Source: Nelumbo lutea
Taxonomy: Eukaryota > Streptophyta > Magnoliopsida > Proteales > Nelumbonaceae
DNA: 64,000 bases
Assembly: GCA_022828595.1 (NCBI GenBank)
Contig: JAKGHH010000007.1
Location: 64,530,727-64,594,726 of the forward strand
Direction: 5' to 3'
In this document: one piece after another, positions 1-11,230 of the stretch
Numbering within the stretch: the stretch's first letter is position 1
How the letters are laid out: each line of letters opens with the position of its first letter
The notes under the pieces: generated by a model
Seen by the model: the letters and a program-made list of their open reading frames with translations, nothing else
What the model was told of the DNA's origin: nothing
The model's database searches: none
Translations under genes and position numbers: made by a program

Positions 1-102
1 CCATGCTGTATCTCTTGACTATTTTGTCAATGTAAGCAGACTGGAATAATCCTATTATCCTCTTTGATCTATCTCTATAGAGTCGAAGACCTAGTATGTA
101 GG
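1..102 (-). pseudogene. Copia reverse transcriptase/RNase H fragment
   Basis: Read on the minus strand this piece encodes the copia stretch LRLYRDRSKR followed by QSAYIDKIVKRYSM, the connection just after the RT palm. The same segment is present in Copia-7 at about 49380-49480 on the plus strand. It is cut by the window start on the left and by a gypsy-type LTR fragment on the right near 102. It is a scrap with no independent function. Confidence 0.85.
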
Positions 103-1431
103 AGGAAAACAAGGGACTTACTACTCTTGTATTTTGATTCAAGGCAAGCAAGAAGGCGACAGGAGGAAAACAAAGCTAATCGGACGATTTTGCACAGTTT
201 CGGCACCATTCAGTAATACGGGCATAACTCTCAAACCCGGACTCCGATTGGGATGATTCAAGATGCACTGGAAAGATAAAGGAGAATTCCACAACTTTCA
301 TGTTCTGGGTTTTGACAGATTCGGTCTGCATCTTGGTCAAAATCGGGCCCAAATTCAGAGCAAATTCGTAGAGAAGCCCAGCCCACACCTGAAGCCCAAT
401 TCGCAGAAGAGCCTTGTAGCAATCCAATTTATTGAAGAAGCCCAACTCGAATTCAAGAATGAAGAGTCCCATCAGATTTAAATTTCAAATGTAATTCTAG
501 AAGGATAAGAGGATTGAGATTACTAGATAAGAGATAGGATAGGACTAGATCAAAACTGATTAGGACTTTCTATTTTTGAGGATAATCTCCTACGAGGAGT
601 TGGAGCGAGCCCCTCCTCCTAAAGCTATATAAAGGGGGGGGGTGAGGGGCGGACCAGCTTTAGGCATCAATCAAAAAATCAAGAAATCAAGGAATCAAGC
701 AAGCAAGCAGTCATCCATCTTGGAAGCAAAGCAAGGAGACGACAACTATGAGCGGCTGAGCTTTTCTTTTTTGATTCAAGGGGGATTGTTGATTCGATTG
801 TGTCATCGTGAGGTTATGTGTTTAACTTAATTTCTTGCTTTTAATTCAAGTATTCATTGATTCTTGTGCATGTTCTTATGGAAGTTAATATTGATTAGTC
901 TGACAAATTAATTAATAGTGATCTTCCTACTACTATCTATAATTCGATGATCCGTAATTGTCACAATAGTGGTACAAGTAGCAATTAGGTTAATATCTTT
1001 TCAGGTCAATTGTTCATGACAGCCTTTGACCAATGTATTGGCATGTTTTAACCTAAAGGGAATCAATGGAACAAGATTGGATAATTGTAGCTTTCTCAAT
1101 TATTTTTATTTTGGTTTAACTATTTTCATAGAGGTTATTGCTATCATTAATTGATATGGAACGCTATCGTGCCCAGTCAGTCAATGATAAGTGTTGATCG
1201 AATGCTGGGTTTGGTCAACTAAATTAGGAAAACACGAGGTTTATTATGGTAATCCTAATAAATCTGACGGTTAAATGCTTGAATTGCAAGACTGCTAATT
1301 TTTACCTATGATTGATGACCAATTGACTCAATTCGAACCCTTGGATTAGACTTGGTAAGACTGAATATTCCTTGTTAGTTGTTATTTGCTCTTTTGTTAT
1401 TTTAGAATTTTAATTATTCAAATTTCCCACA
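103..1431 (+). mobile_element. Truncated gypsy-B LTR (plus orientation)
   Basis: This stretch is the inverted copy of the solo LTR at 1746-3293. Matching blocks include 113-200 against 3130-3225, the TATA region near 626 against 2672, and 1265-1430 against 1880-2045. Relative to the complete copy it lacks roughly the first 80 bp, and it is cut at 1431 exactly where the Tat LTR begins. It contains no gene; the small ORFs in it are chance. It ends in TTCCCACA, inside the LTR rather than at a natural CA terminus. Confidence 0.8.
626..633 (+). promoter_or_regulatory. TATA box of gypsy-B LTR
   Basis: The sequence tatataaa is followed by a G-run, and the same box sits in the reversed copy at 2672-2679. 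This fixes the LTR orientation as plus. It is probably silent because the LTR is truncated. Confidence 0.6.
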
Positions 1432-1714
1432 TGATGCGGCACGATCCGGGCACTCCTAAGCTGGCTGCTGATTGGCTCCTAACTGGCAACGGACGAGACC
1501 TGAGAAGAAAGGGGTGAAGGATTCCCGCGGGATTTTCCCGGCGGGAATACTCCGAAGCTTAAGTTAGAACGCTGGGGGAGAAAGTAAAGAGTGTAACGAG
1601 GCTAAGAGTGTAGGTCGCGCTAGATCACTGAGTTCTCAAGATTAGCTCGAGAGCAAGTAAAATGACTCCAAATCAGATTAGATCAGAGATCCCTCTCCCC
1701 TTCGACAAAGGAGC

Positions 1715-1721
1715 TTTTATA
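1715..1721 (-). promoter_or_regulatory. TATA box of Tat 3' LTR
   Basis: The minus strand reads tataaaa within cctataaaagctcc. The same box occurs in the right LTR at 13350-13356, which supports minus orientation for both LTRs. Confidence 0.6.
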
Positions 1722-1745
1722 GGGGTGTTCTTGTCAAGTCGGGCG

Positions 1746-3293
1746 TGACGGGTTTGTCGAAGCCCTCAAAATTATTACTAGTCCCACAATAAAATATTTG
1801 CAGTAAAAGTGGTTCTAGGTCGAATCCCACAGGGAGCAAATCAATAATCTCTTAGCCGAATGGGTAAAGTAATTGTGTGGGAAAATTAAATAACTAAAAT
1901 TAAAAGAATAACAAACTAAACAAACAAGAGAAAATCAGTCTTACCGAATTCTGGTTCAAGGGTTCGGGTTGAATCGATTGACCATCGATCCTAGGTACAC
2001 TTCAGCATTCTCGCAATTCAAGCATTTAACCTTAGACTTATTAGGATAGCCATAATAAACCTTGTGTTTTCCTAATTCAGTTGACCAAACCTAGCATTCG
2101 ATCAACACTTATCACCACTCAACTAGGTACGATAGCGTACCATGTTAAACAGTGATAGCATTAAGATTTGTGAAAACAATTAATCCAAAATAACAATAAT
2201 TGAGATAGCTTCAATTACTAAATATTGTTCCATCGATTCCTTTAGGTTGAACCATGTTAAAACATTGGTCAAAGGCTGTCATGAACAATTGACCCAAAAA
2301 GATATCAATTTAATTGTTACTTGTACCATTATTTGTGACAATTACATATCACTGAAATCATGGATACCAGTATGAAAATCAACATTAATTCAGTTTGTCA
2401 AACCAGTTAACATCAACATTCAGTAAAAATATGCACAAGGATCAATGAATACTTGAATTAGAAAGCAAAAAAAATAAATTAACTACAGAACCTCACAATG
2501 ACACAATCGAACCTCCCCCCTTGAACCAAAAAAAGAAGCTTAGCTACTCATGATCTACGCAATCTCCATGCCTTTCTTCTCCACAGCCAAACTGCTTCCT
2601 TGAGCTTCATGGCCTCTTGATGATCTCTTGGATCTTGGAATGAGGGATGCTAGAGCTGGTTCACCCCCCTCTTTATATAGCCAAAGGAGATGGCTGTTTT
2701 CCAACTCCTTCTAGGAGATCATCTTATCTTTACGGAGTCTTGATCTTCTTTGAACTAATCCTATCCTATCTCTTATCTAATCCCCAAATTTTTTATCCTT
2801 ATAGGATTACATTCAAAGTTTAGATCTAATAAGACTCTCTCCCTCTTGGGAGATTACATTCGAATTAGGACTCTAGACTCTTGTATCCGAGTTGGGCTTC
2901 TCTGCTACTTGGGCTGCTTCCAGGTTCTTCTGCGAGTTGGGCTTCAACTGTTAAATGGGCCTGGCTGCGACATTGCTCCAACTTCGGGCCCGGTTTGTTA
3001 CTTGATGCGGACCGAACCAGTCAATTCCCAAAACATAAAAGTTGTGGGCCTTTCGTTCTTCTTTCTAATGTTTCTTGAATTGCACAATTCGGAGTCAGGA
3101 ATTGTGAGTTAAGCCCAGATCACAAAATGTTGCCGAAACTGTGCAAAATCATCCGAATTGGCCTATTTCCTTCCAATTGCCTTCTTTATTGCCCTGAATC
3201 AAAATACAAGAGTAATGAGTCCATTTAAGTGCTAAATAAATGTAAAAGTGTGAATATTAGGGGATAAAAATAGGGTTCTTTTTTGTCTCATCA
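1746..3293 (-). mobile_element. Solo LTR, gypsy-B, with 5-bp target duplication GGGCG
   Basis: The unit begins TGACGGG and ends CTCATCA, so it has TG...CA ends. It is flanked by GGGCG at 1741-1745 and 3294-3298. Removing it rejoins the Tat LTR exactly as in the uninterrupted copy near 13376. Length is 1,548 bp. The minus-strand TATA box is at 2672-2679, and the motif cccacaggg at 1831-1839, typical of the 3' part of plant gypsy LTRs in reverse, agrees with minus orientation. No internal region is left, so this is a solo LTR from LTR-LTR recombination. Confidence 0.9.
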
Positions 3294-3933
3294 GGGCGTA
3301 ACCACCACTGGGCTTCTGTCGCAGCCGTTACCTGCCAGGGCTGCGCTGGTGACCGTTGTAGGGTACTACCCAATTGGATGGGTGACACATCCCGGGAAGA
3401 CAGGCACGCCACCATCTATCGAGAGTTGTGGGTACAATCTGCCAAATGGACTGGGACTGTGCCGTCAGTCAAGAGATGTGGCGCAGTCTGATGGGTACGG
3501 TCTTGTCAGATAGAAGCTTCCTGAGAGCATCACGTCACTTAGTTGCGAGCTACCTTGTAGCGATCTACCCTGTCACGCAACGAGCTGTCTTGTCGCGAGC
3601 TACTTTGTAGCGAGCTCCCATGAGTGCTTCGAGGTGACCCTCATCGAGGTTATCTTTAGGATAGTCTTTCTGTCTAAGTGTTGGAGCGAACTGGTCACCC
3701 TAGCTCGCGAGTTGGGATTGTCTTTGAGTTTTCCCTTTCTGTAGCTCGTGGGACCTCGAGCTTGCGTTGTAGCGAGCTCCCCCTATAGCGAGCTATGATG
3801 TAGTCAGACTATGGTGCTTAGTTGCAGTCTCATTACTTAGTTGCAGTCAGACTATGGTGCTTAACTGTTGGTCGTGCTGAGTCAGGTCTACGTGTCATTG
3901 TCTGAAGGGGTCGGGTCAAATCATCCTCCATCA

Positions 3934-3948
3934 ATTGCCCCCCACTCC
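3934..3948 (-). promoter_or_regulatory. Polypurine tract of the Tat element
   Basis: The minus strand reads ggagtggggggcaat directly before the LTR start TGATGGAGG. Position and composition fit the plus-strand primer of an LTR retrotransposon. This also defines the inner edge of the 3' LTR. Confidence 0.75.
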
Positions 3949-4254
3949 TCGGGCTAAGAGTGCTACCTTAGTGTGAGGAGTTCTTGAAGTATGACGAGTG
4001 GATTTGACGAAGTTCAAACTTGATTGACTGCTCCCATTAAATGCGTGCGCAGAAGTCTGGGGATTTTTGACGTTTTGAATGCTGAAAAATGCGCCGAAGC
4101 AGCTCTTAATTCTGGAAGGCATGCAGCCATCATTACCTTAATCGTGGGAGACGTGCATCCAGTCACATTTCGGTTTCAGAAGTCGTGCGGTCAGCTTGAC
4201 TGCGAACTGTTAGATCTGCCTCAATCTAGGTCGTTGGTCTAGGGGCACAATGGC

Positions 4255-4262
4255 TATAAATA
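4255..4262 (+). promoter_or_regulatory. TATA box upstream of the antisense ORF
   Basis: The sequence ggctataaatagg lies on the plus strand about 145 bp before the first plausible ATG (4403) of the antisense ORF and about 320 bp inside the element from its 3' LTR. It faces opposite to the retrotransposon promoter. Promoter function is inferred from sequence and position. Confidence 0.5.
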
Positions 4263-4402
4263 GGAGGACCCCCTAGTCCTCATTTCCTTTCACGCTAACT
4301 TGTTGTCTTCGGATTTTGAGGTCGCGCATCCATCTAGTTTGCCCGAGCTCTTCTGTTCACACTGTTTTATCTTTCTGGTGAGTCTTATTCATTCTGCCAA
4401 TC

Positions 4403-6320
4403 ATGTCTGCGTATCCGTACCACATTTATCCCTAGGACGGTAAACAGGATGACAATGCCCCCTCGAGATCAGGGAGAGCTTGGGAGCAGGTTCCGAAGTC
4501 TCGGGAGGCCTTCGGCGATGTGGCTTCTACTTCTCGGGGCAGAGAGCCCGACACCTTCGGCCCCTCCTCTATGATGATGGAGAGACTCAGATCTCTTGTC
4601 CGCTACTTTCACCTTTTTGTGGACCTTATCTACGGTCTCCCCTCTGGTAACTTAGCATGGTCCCAATGACATAGTGATTTTCCAGGAATAGCTCGAGGCT
4701 GGCCTGCGTCTTCCTCTGCACCCTTTAATAGTGGAGGTGTTGAATCATTTCAACGTCACCATTGACCAACTCCATTCCAACGCCATCCGGAATGTATTGG
4801 GACTATTTCCCTGTGCTATGAGTATTGTCTTCCCCCTTGATCTCGATATCTTCTCTTTCATTCTCTGCATTAAGAATGCCACTCTCGGAGCACCTCCAGA
4901 AAGGCATTCTTATTACTTTTCTCCCCGTCGTGGCTTTAACCTCCTGCATGACCTGCCGAACAGGGTTCCCGCCTGGAAGCGGGACTATTTTGTGGTCCGT
5001 AACCCCGAGGAGTGGCCCTTCCGACCTCTTGGAGGGGCGCCATCCAGGACCTCGGGGTTGAGTTGGACCCTGAAACTCGAAAAACGCTGCTGTCTTGGGC
5101 AGCTATAGGCCTTTTGTGTTCAGATTACTTGACCAAGCAGAAGCTCGCGCAGGCTGGCCTGAGTCCGGGTAGGTTGCCTTTTAGGTAGCGTAGTGCCTTG
5201 TAAAAATATACATATGCGTACATATATTCCCTTTTACTGGGCTAATACCTTGTGGTTCTTTGGCAACCATCATGTCTGGTGTTGACTCGTGCCGCCTTCT
5301 TTCCAGCAACCAGAAAGGGTAAGGTGAAGAGGTTGCATCCTGACCGAACTCCCACTTCTGGGGGCACAGAGTTCTAGTCTGCTGAGCCAAACTTTGTTTC
5401 TCCACCGCCTAAAGTTTCACCGGCCCCATCTGAAGGAGGCACCGGAGAAGGCAGCCTCGAGGAGGGCGAGCTCCCGAGGCAAGGGTTGTTTCCTCCTGGG
5501 CCATCCCATCCATTCCCCTACCTGCAGTTCCCGGTGGGGAACTGTGAGGGTGTCAATGACTACCTTGTGGTTGGGCGGAAGAGCCAAAGGGCAATCTGCC
5601 ACGAGGAGGTCGCTAGGTGAAGGGAGATGGAGCCCAAGGTGCTCGCCACGTTTGCCGCTTCTCTCTGTATGGTGGTAAGTGGTCTTTTCTCTTTCTTCTC
5701 GTTCTTTCCTTTCTTTTGTTGTTTTCTGACCTTAGTCTCTTGTTGGCAGGTGAACACCGCCATCCACACCATGGCCCTCCAGACCAATATCCACTCTGGT
5801 GATGCTCGCAATCAGAGGGCCATCGTCCAGAAGCTCCAAGGTGAGCTCGACCAGGCCCGAGGCGAGCTCCTTCAAACTCGCAAGGGGAGGGAGGCCCAGG
5901 AGTTGCTCGCCCATGACCAGGAGGCGTAGATCGACAGGCTTTCTGAGGAGAGCGCGCGCTATAGGAGATTCGTCGAGGGTGGCAACGGAGAGGGAGATCC
6001 TTCGCTAGCAGGTTCGAGACCTGGAGTCTACACTTCTGGACCAAACTCGGAACTTCGACACCATGGTGGAGGCTGAGCGGGCTAAGACAGTCTGGGACTT
6101 CAAGGACTCCCAAAAATATCACGACCTCCAAGTGGAGTATGGCTCGAGCACGTACCGCTTCGGATTCAAGCTCTGTTGTTGGTTGGTCCGAAACAAATTC
6201 TCTGGGCTCAACCTCGACGGCATCACGATGAAGGACCTGGCTCCCGAGACAGCAGACCAGGCGGAGGAAGAGGAGCCTGACTCCCCGGAGGACGAGGACG
6301 AGGACGAGGTGGACCCTTGA
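4403..6320 (+). pseudogene. Antisense ORF of the Tat element (Transposase_28-like), decayed, with intron
   Basis: This gene-like region lies on the strand opposite to gag-pol. The segment LEAGLRLPLHP at 4692-4724, followed by a globular stretch to about 5108, has the signature of the 'putative gypsy type transposon' family (Pfam Transposase_28), known from antisense ORFs of Tat-type elements. Next come a short linker, an intron with canonical borders (gtaagt at 5675, ggcag ending 5749; 75 bp), a heptad-rich part (5780-5925, QKLQGELDQARGELLQTRKG) and a C-terminal block FGFKLCCWLVRNKF with an acidic tail ending at the stop 6318-6320. A second intron near 5186-5306 is possible. Stops lie at 4433, 4689 (TAG), 5927 and 6009, and there is a frameshift near 5980, so it is broken. 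The molecular role of these ORFs is unknown. Confidence 0.72.
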
Positions 6321-6805
6321 GGCTGGCGGCTCTGTTTTTCTGCTTTACTGACTAATTTTTGGTGGTTCCCGGGTGCCAGAACCCAGTTTTCAAAAATCTT
6401 CTTCTTGGGCGGTTGTGCCCTTTTTTACCTCTTGTTGGACTTTCTCGAGCTTTTTTAGCTCGGTTTTTATTTATGCATTAGTAATGAAATTTTCTTTTTC
6501 TGCTAAGTATGGTGTGCTCTTTTATTTTTTGCCAAAGCGATCTCATTAGAGTTGCATACCTGAAGTAGGATTTTTCATTAATTATTACCCCGAGCTATCC
6601 CTTAGGGTTTTGAGTCATTTGTATAATACACCGCGAAGTAGTTACCGTTTATGCCCGAACTGTATGTTTGTAGGTTGTACCTTATTTGGTCCAACCGATG
6701 TACTGAGACGAGCTATGCTTCGTAGGTTCAAACTCGAGCTGCTTACGCCTCTGATATTTCATACCTTGCCTTTATCAATGAATTGGCTAAGTCTTTCATA
6801 GTGCC
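6321..6805 (+). other. Non-coding region after the antisense ORF
   Basis: No domain is visible. The T-rich stretch with attagtaatgaaat near 6478 could serve as 3' UTR/polyadenylation region of the antisense transcript. The spacer belongs to the Tat element. Confidence 0.45.
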
Positions 6806-7186
6806 AAGGTCTTAGTTAGCTCGGTGTTTTAGCCCTTAGGCTCTGGGAGTGACACATGGTCTACTTTGTAGTTTGCCCATGCCATAGAGGCGACTGGGTC
6901 TTATTGCACCGAGGTCATGTTAGCTCGGCATTTTGGCCCTTAGGCTTTGAGAGTGACATATGGTCTACTCAGTAGTTCGCCCATGCCATAGAGGCAACTG
7001 GGTCTTATTGCACCGAGGTCATGTTAGCTCGGCATTTTGGCCCTTAGGCTTTGAGAGTGACTCATGGTCTACTCAGTAGTTCACCCATGCCATAGAGGTG
7101 ATTGGGTCTTATTGCGCTGAGGTCGTGTTAGCTCAGCATTTTGGCACTTAGGCTTTGAGAGTGACTCGTGGTCTACTCAATAGTTA
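6806..7186. repeat. 104-bp tandem repeat, about 3.6 copies
   Basis: The phrase ggtctact recurs at 6858, 6962, 7066 and 7170, a constant 104-bp step. Each unit contains ttagctcgg, cccttaggct and catgccatagagg. Units 2 and 3 are nearly identical; the outer ones have drifted more. It lies between integrase and the antisense ORF of the Tat element and has no coding potential. Confidence 0.92.
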
Positions 7187-7278
7187 CAGGTAATTGCCTT
7201 AAGTTGACAATATTCCATGCCCGAGGTACTTGTTTCCCTTCAAGGGTTTCGAGCTCGTATGTTCCTTCCCTCGAGCAC

Positions 7279-8240
7279 CTATTTCACTCGATAAGGTACC
7301 ATAACTTTATGAAGGACCAGGTCACCGACGCAGAGGTTCCACTTCTTGACCCTGGCGTTATAGTACAGGGCTACTCTTTGCTGGTAAGCTGCGGTCCTGA
7401 TATACGCGAGGTCCCTTACCCCGTTGAGTAGGTCGAGGTTGGTACGTAACTCGTCTTCATTTCCCTTGTCATCATATGCTTCCAGTTGTAGCAAGGGAAC
7501 CTCGATCTCAGTTGGGATGACTGCCTCGGTGCCGTAGGTGAGGTTGAAGGGAGTCTCTCCTATAGCGGTCTTCTCGGTGGTTCGGTAAGCCCATAGAACA
7601 CTAGGTAGCTCGTCTACCCATAGTCCTTTAGCTCGGTCTAACCGTGCCTTCAGTCCATGGAGGATAGCTCTATTCGTGACCTCTGCTTGACCGTTTGATT
7701 GAGGGTGTGCGACCGAAGTGAAGTTCTGTCGGGTCCCCATGTCTTGGCACCAGTTCTGGAATTTGATCTCCTCAAACTGCTTACCGTTATCAGAAATCAA
7801 TACCTGAGGTAACCTGAAGCAGCACACTATGTTCTTTCAAAAGAAGTTTTGGATGTTTCGAGCTGTGGTAGTCACGAGAAGTTCAGCTTCCACTCACTTG
7901 GTGAAATAATCCACTGCTACCACTAGGAATTTGCTATGGCCTGACGTTGGTGGAAACGGTCTGAGTATATCAATGCCCCATTGTGCGTAAGGCCACGAGC
8001 TGGTGAGATACTTAAGGTCGACAACATGTTGATGGTGGATATTGGCATGCTTCTAGCACTTGTCACAATTTCTGACGAGCTCAATAGCGTCTCTTTCATT
8101 GTTGGCCAGTAGTACCCCTATCGAATTGCTTTTTGGGCGAGGGCCCTGCCCCCCAAGTGTCTACCGCACATGCCCTGTGTGTCGTAGAGTACGAGCTTGG
8201 CTTTGGAAGGTCGCAAGTAGCACTGGTTGAGGAGCGTGTA
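7279..8240 (-). pseudogene. Tat integrase remnant
   Basis: The minus strand shows, in order, a histidine-bearing zinc-binding remnant (CGRHLGGRAL, about 8165-8135), the catalytic core start WGIDILRPFPP (about 7985), VVAVDYFTK, a second core block LISDNGKQF (about 7795) and the third block HPQSNGQAEVTNRA (about 7705), then LWAYRTT and the C-terminal GDLVLHKV. The D-D-E order of the gypsy integrase can therefore be followed. A Trp codon after YFTK is TGA, another stop follows near 7840, and frames change in the N-terminal part. It would have inserted element cDNA into nuclear DNA; it is not functional here. Confidence 0.88.
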
Positions 8241-8255
8241 GGATCTTTGGTACAG

Positions 8256-8990
8256 TCATTCGTCTATCATGATGTATTTGGCTGCTTGATGCTCTACCCT
8301 TCTGGCAGCATTGTGATCTGCAGGGAGGGTCCTGTATAGCAGGAAGCTCGCAAGTGGGTCAATCCAGCTTGGTTCTGCTTGAATGATAGGAGCAACCTCC
8401 TCTGCTCCCCCGAGAATGCTAGGCTGAGGCAGGTTCTCTATGTACACGGTTCTCATGGTGTTGTCAATGGTGCTGGCTAACTGGGACAGGGCGTCGGCCT
8501 CAGCGTTCTCCGACCTCAAGACTTGCCTGATGAAGTGTGATTGGAAGTTGAGTAGAGCCTCTCTTACTTTGGCTAAGTAGGCAATCATGGTTGGTTCGCG
8601 AGCTTCGTATTTGTTTGTGACCTGATTGACCATGAGATGGGAATCGCTACAGATGATAATGTGCTTGGCTTTCATTTTTTTTTCTAGAGCTAGCCCGGCT
8701 ATCAACGCTTCGTACTCTGCTTCATTGTTGGATGCTGCGAACTCGAAGCGTAGTGTGTACTCCAGTTTCGTGCCACTTGGGCCGTGCAGAACTATTCCGG
8801 CTCCGCACTGTTCGAGGAGCCATCTACGCGAAGGATCCAGGGCTCCTCATCCCAGTTCGCACTTGGCCTAATTAGGAGAGATGCCGCACTGGCTGCTATC
8901 TCACGGTGCCCGGACTCAACCGGCCCGGGAGCTCTGGGCTCGCCCGAACTGGAGACCTAGTGTTCAACCGGCCTGGAGACTTCAGAGCTG
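8256..8990 (-). pseudogene. Tat RNase H domain and linker remnant
   Basis: The segment FAASNNEAEYEALIAGL (about 8740-8690, minus) is the gypsy RNase H core with its conserved glutamate, followed by SDSHLMVNQV (second acidic position) and NAEADALSQLAS (third). The frame is open from 8705 to 8256; the N-terminal part is displaced by a frameshift. The domain would degrade the RNA strand of the RNA-DNA hybrid in reverse transcription. It lies between RT and integrase, the gypsy order. Confidence 0.85.
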
Positions 8991-9378
8991 AAAGTGCACT
9001 CTACGATGAAGTCTGCTAAGGCTTGGGCCTTGATAGCAGTTTGTGGCTTGTATTGGAGGTCGTACTCGCAGAGCTCAATGGCCCACTTTGTCAGTCAACC
9101 AGAGACCTCGGGCTTGAGTAGGACTTGCCTCAGAGGTTTGTTGGTGAGGATGATAACAGTATGAGCTTGAAAGTATGGACGGAGCTTTCGGGCTGCAATA
9201 ACCAGTGCATACGCCAGTTTTTCTATCTCTGGATATCTTGTTTCTGCTCCCTGCAACACTTCACTAACATAGTAGATAGGTCATTGGACCCGATCTACTT
9301 CTTTTATTAGTACCGAGCTGACCACTTTGTCACTTACCAAGAGGTACAGCTCTAAAACATCGCCCTCTTCGGGCCGGG

Positions 9379-10180
9379 TTAAGACCGGTATACCAGCGAG
9401 GTATTTTTGAGCTCGTCAAATATGAACTGACAATCTTGCCATTCAAACCCTTTGCTTTTAATTGCTTTAATGAAAGGTAGGCAGTGATCTGTTGACTTGG
9501 ACATGAAGCGGCTCAGGGCGATTATTCGGCCATTCAGCCTCTGAACCTCCTTCATTTTCTGGGGTGGTCTCGTATCTAAGATGACCTTTATTTTGTCTGG
9601 GTTGGCTTCAATGCCACGCCGGTTAACAATATATCCTAGGAATTTACTCGATGTGACACCAAAGACACACTTATTCGAGTTTAGCTTCATATTGATTATA
9701 CGCAGGATTTCAAAAACTAAATTTAAGTCTTGTATTAAATCACATGAGAAGTGGGTTTTGACGACCATGTCGTCTACATAACATTCTACTTTTTGGCCAA
9801 TCAATGGCTCAAACTGTTTATTTACAAGTCTTTGAAAGGTCGCCCCAGCATTTTTTAGCCCAAATGGCATGACCTTGTAGCAGTACAGGCCAAGCTTGGT
9901 TATGAAGGCAATCTTTTCTTTATCTACCAAGTCCATCCTGATCTGATTGTAGCCCGAATAGGCGCCTAGAAAGCTCAGCAACTCGTGCCCCGATGTCGCG
10001 TCCACCAGACGGTTGATTATGGGGAGGGGGAAGCAGTCATTTGGGCAAGCTCGGTTTAGGTCAGTGTAGTCAATGCACATGCGTCATTTACTGTTAGCCT
10101 TTTTCACCAGAACGGGGTTGGCCACCCAGCTTGGGTAATGGACTTCCCTGATAAAATCGACTACAAGGAGCTTCCCGACC
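9379..10180 (-). pseudogene. Tat reverse transcriptase
   Basis: An open stretch of 233 codons (10080-9379) carries the RT palm and fingers: DLNRACPNDCFPLP, FLGAYSGYNQIRM, the conserved VMPFGLKNAGATFQRL block, and the catalytic box YVDDM at about 9780, followed by KCVFGV and FLGYIVNRRGIEANPDK. The catalytic aspartates are present. Upstream the minus frame continues with the NPV(LVKK)-type approach to about 10180. It is the best preserved domain of this element, but it is not continuous with PR or RNase H in one frame. A family position in the Tat lineage is well supported. Confidence 0.92.
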
Positions 10181-10419
10181 TCCTCGTCGACCGCCCTCCA
10201 TCACTCTATGGCTAGGTTGTGTTTCTTCTATCTAACAGGCCTAACTACAGGATCAATATTAAGTTTGAGTTATGATGCTAGGGTCTATGTCGGGCATTTC
10301 TGCCACAGACCATGCAAAAACATCTAAATTTTCAAGTAAAAAGCATACCAGTTTAGATCGCAGAGGCTCCTCAATGGAAGCACCGATCTAAAGAGTTCGG
10401 GTTGGGTCCTCCATCGAGG

Positions 10420-11000
10420 CTAGGATGGAGATGGTCTCTTCTGTGGGCACAGCTCGCTCCTTGCTTTGCTCCATAGGTCACTCCAGCTCGAGGTCATCAA
10501 CCACCTTGGTTTTCCCTTGAGGGCGGCGACGTAGAATTTGTGAGACTCAAGCTGGTCACCTCGCGCTGTCCCAATTCTGAAGTCCGTGGGGAACTTCATG
10601 GCCAAGTAGTAGGTGGACACCACAGCCCATAAGGCATGGGTAATCGGCCGACCTACTATGCGCGTTATATGGGGAGGGGGTTGCGACCACTAAGAAATTG
10701 TAGTTAAGCCTCACTATGCTAGGCCAAGTGCCGACTTCCACAAATAATGTAGTCCTTCCCAGGGGCTTGACTTCCTCTCTGCTGAAGCTTACAAGGGGAG
10801 TGTTCGTGGGCTTTAGGTCGCTCTCCTAGAGCTACAGTTGGTCGAAGGCTGCTTTAAGGAGGATGTTCGCTGAGCTGACTAAGTTGACAAAGACGCGCCT
10901 GACTTCGAAGTCGTTGATCTTCACCTTTATGACGAGCGCTTCATCATGCGGGTAGTGGACCCCACGCGCATCATCTTCAATGAAGAAGATGGGATTTTCT
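10420..11000 (-). pseudogene. Tat protease remnant with lost catalytic aspartate
   Basis: The minus strand reads ALVIKVKINDF, then VFVNLVSSANILL (about 10900-10860) and later a LNYNFLVV / YNAHSRSADYPC block and STYYLAMKFPT (about 10615). In related elements the active-site box has the form V-D-x-G/S-S-S-A; here the aspartate position is Asn. Together with internal stops this makes the protease dead. It would have processed the polyprotein. The open stretch 10623-10420 is the connection toward RT. Confidence 0.75.
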
Positions 11001-11230
11001 AAGCTTGGCCGCTTTGGGGGTTATGTTCTTCCCTGGCGGCTTCGCGAGCTGATGCGTGAGCTGCAACTGAGGTATAACACGCCACAATCAAGCCTCCAAC
11101 TATGACGTGGATAGTCCCCCGAACTGGTCTCTCTTTGGGGGGCTGCTTCTGCGGTTGTTCCGCTTGCCTGCTAGACTCGAGAGCATCTCTACACTGCTCC
11201 CCTTGCCGATCTGCTTTATTATTATAATTA

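Larger units (their letters stand above)
1432..3933 (-). mobile_element. 3' LTR of the Tat element, interrupted by a solo LTR
   Basis: The minus-strand LTR starts at 3933 (TGATGGAGG) beside a purine tract and ends at 1432 (its terminal CA reads TG on the plus strand). Without the 1,548-bp insertion and one target copy it is about 949 bp. It matches the right LTR at 13068-13855 over the shared part, including the TATA region and the TAGCGAGCTAC-type short repeats at about 3541-3625. It serves as terminator/polyadenylation LTR for the element and as a potential promoter. Confidence 0.88.

Noticed and set aside
3541..3625. Short repeats gcgagctac at 15-20 bp spacing, considered as CRISPR or operator array
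   Set aside because: Units are degenerate, spacers are too short and uneven, and the same sequence is part of the other Tat LTR at 13622-13700.
5613..6131. Minus-strand ORF of 172 codons
   Set aside because: It lies opposite to the antisense ORF and has no domain; high GC in that region leaves the complementary frame open by chance.
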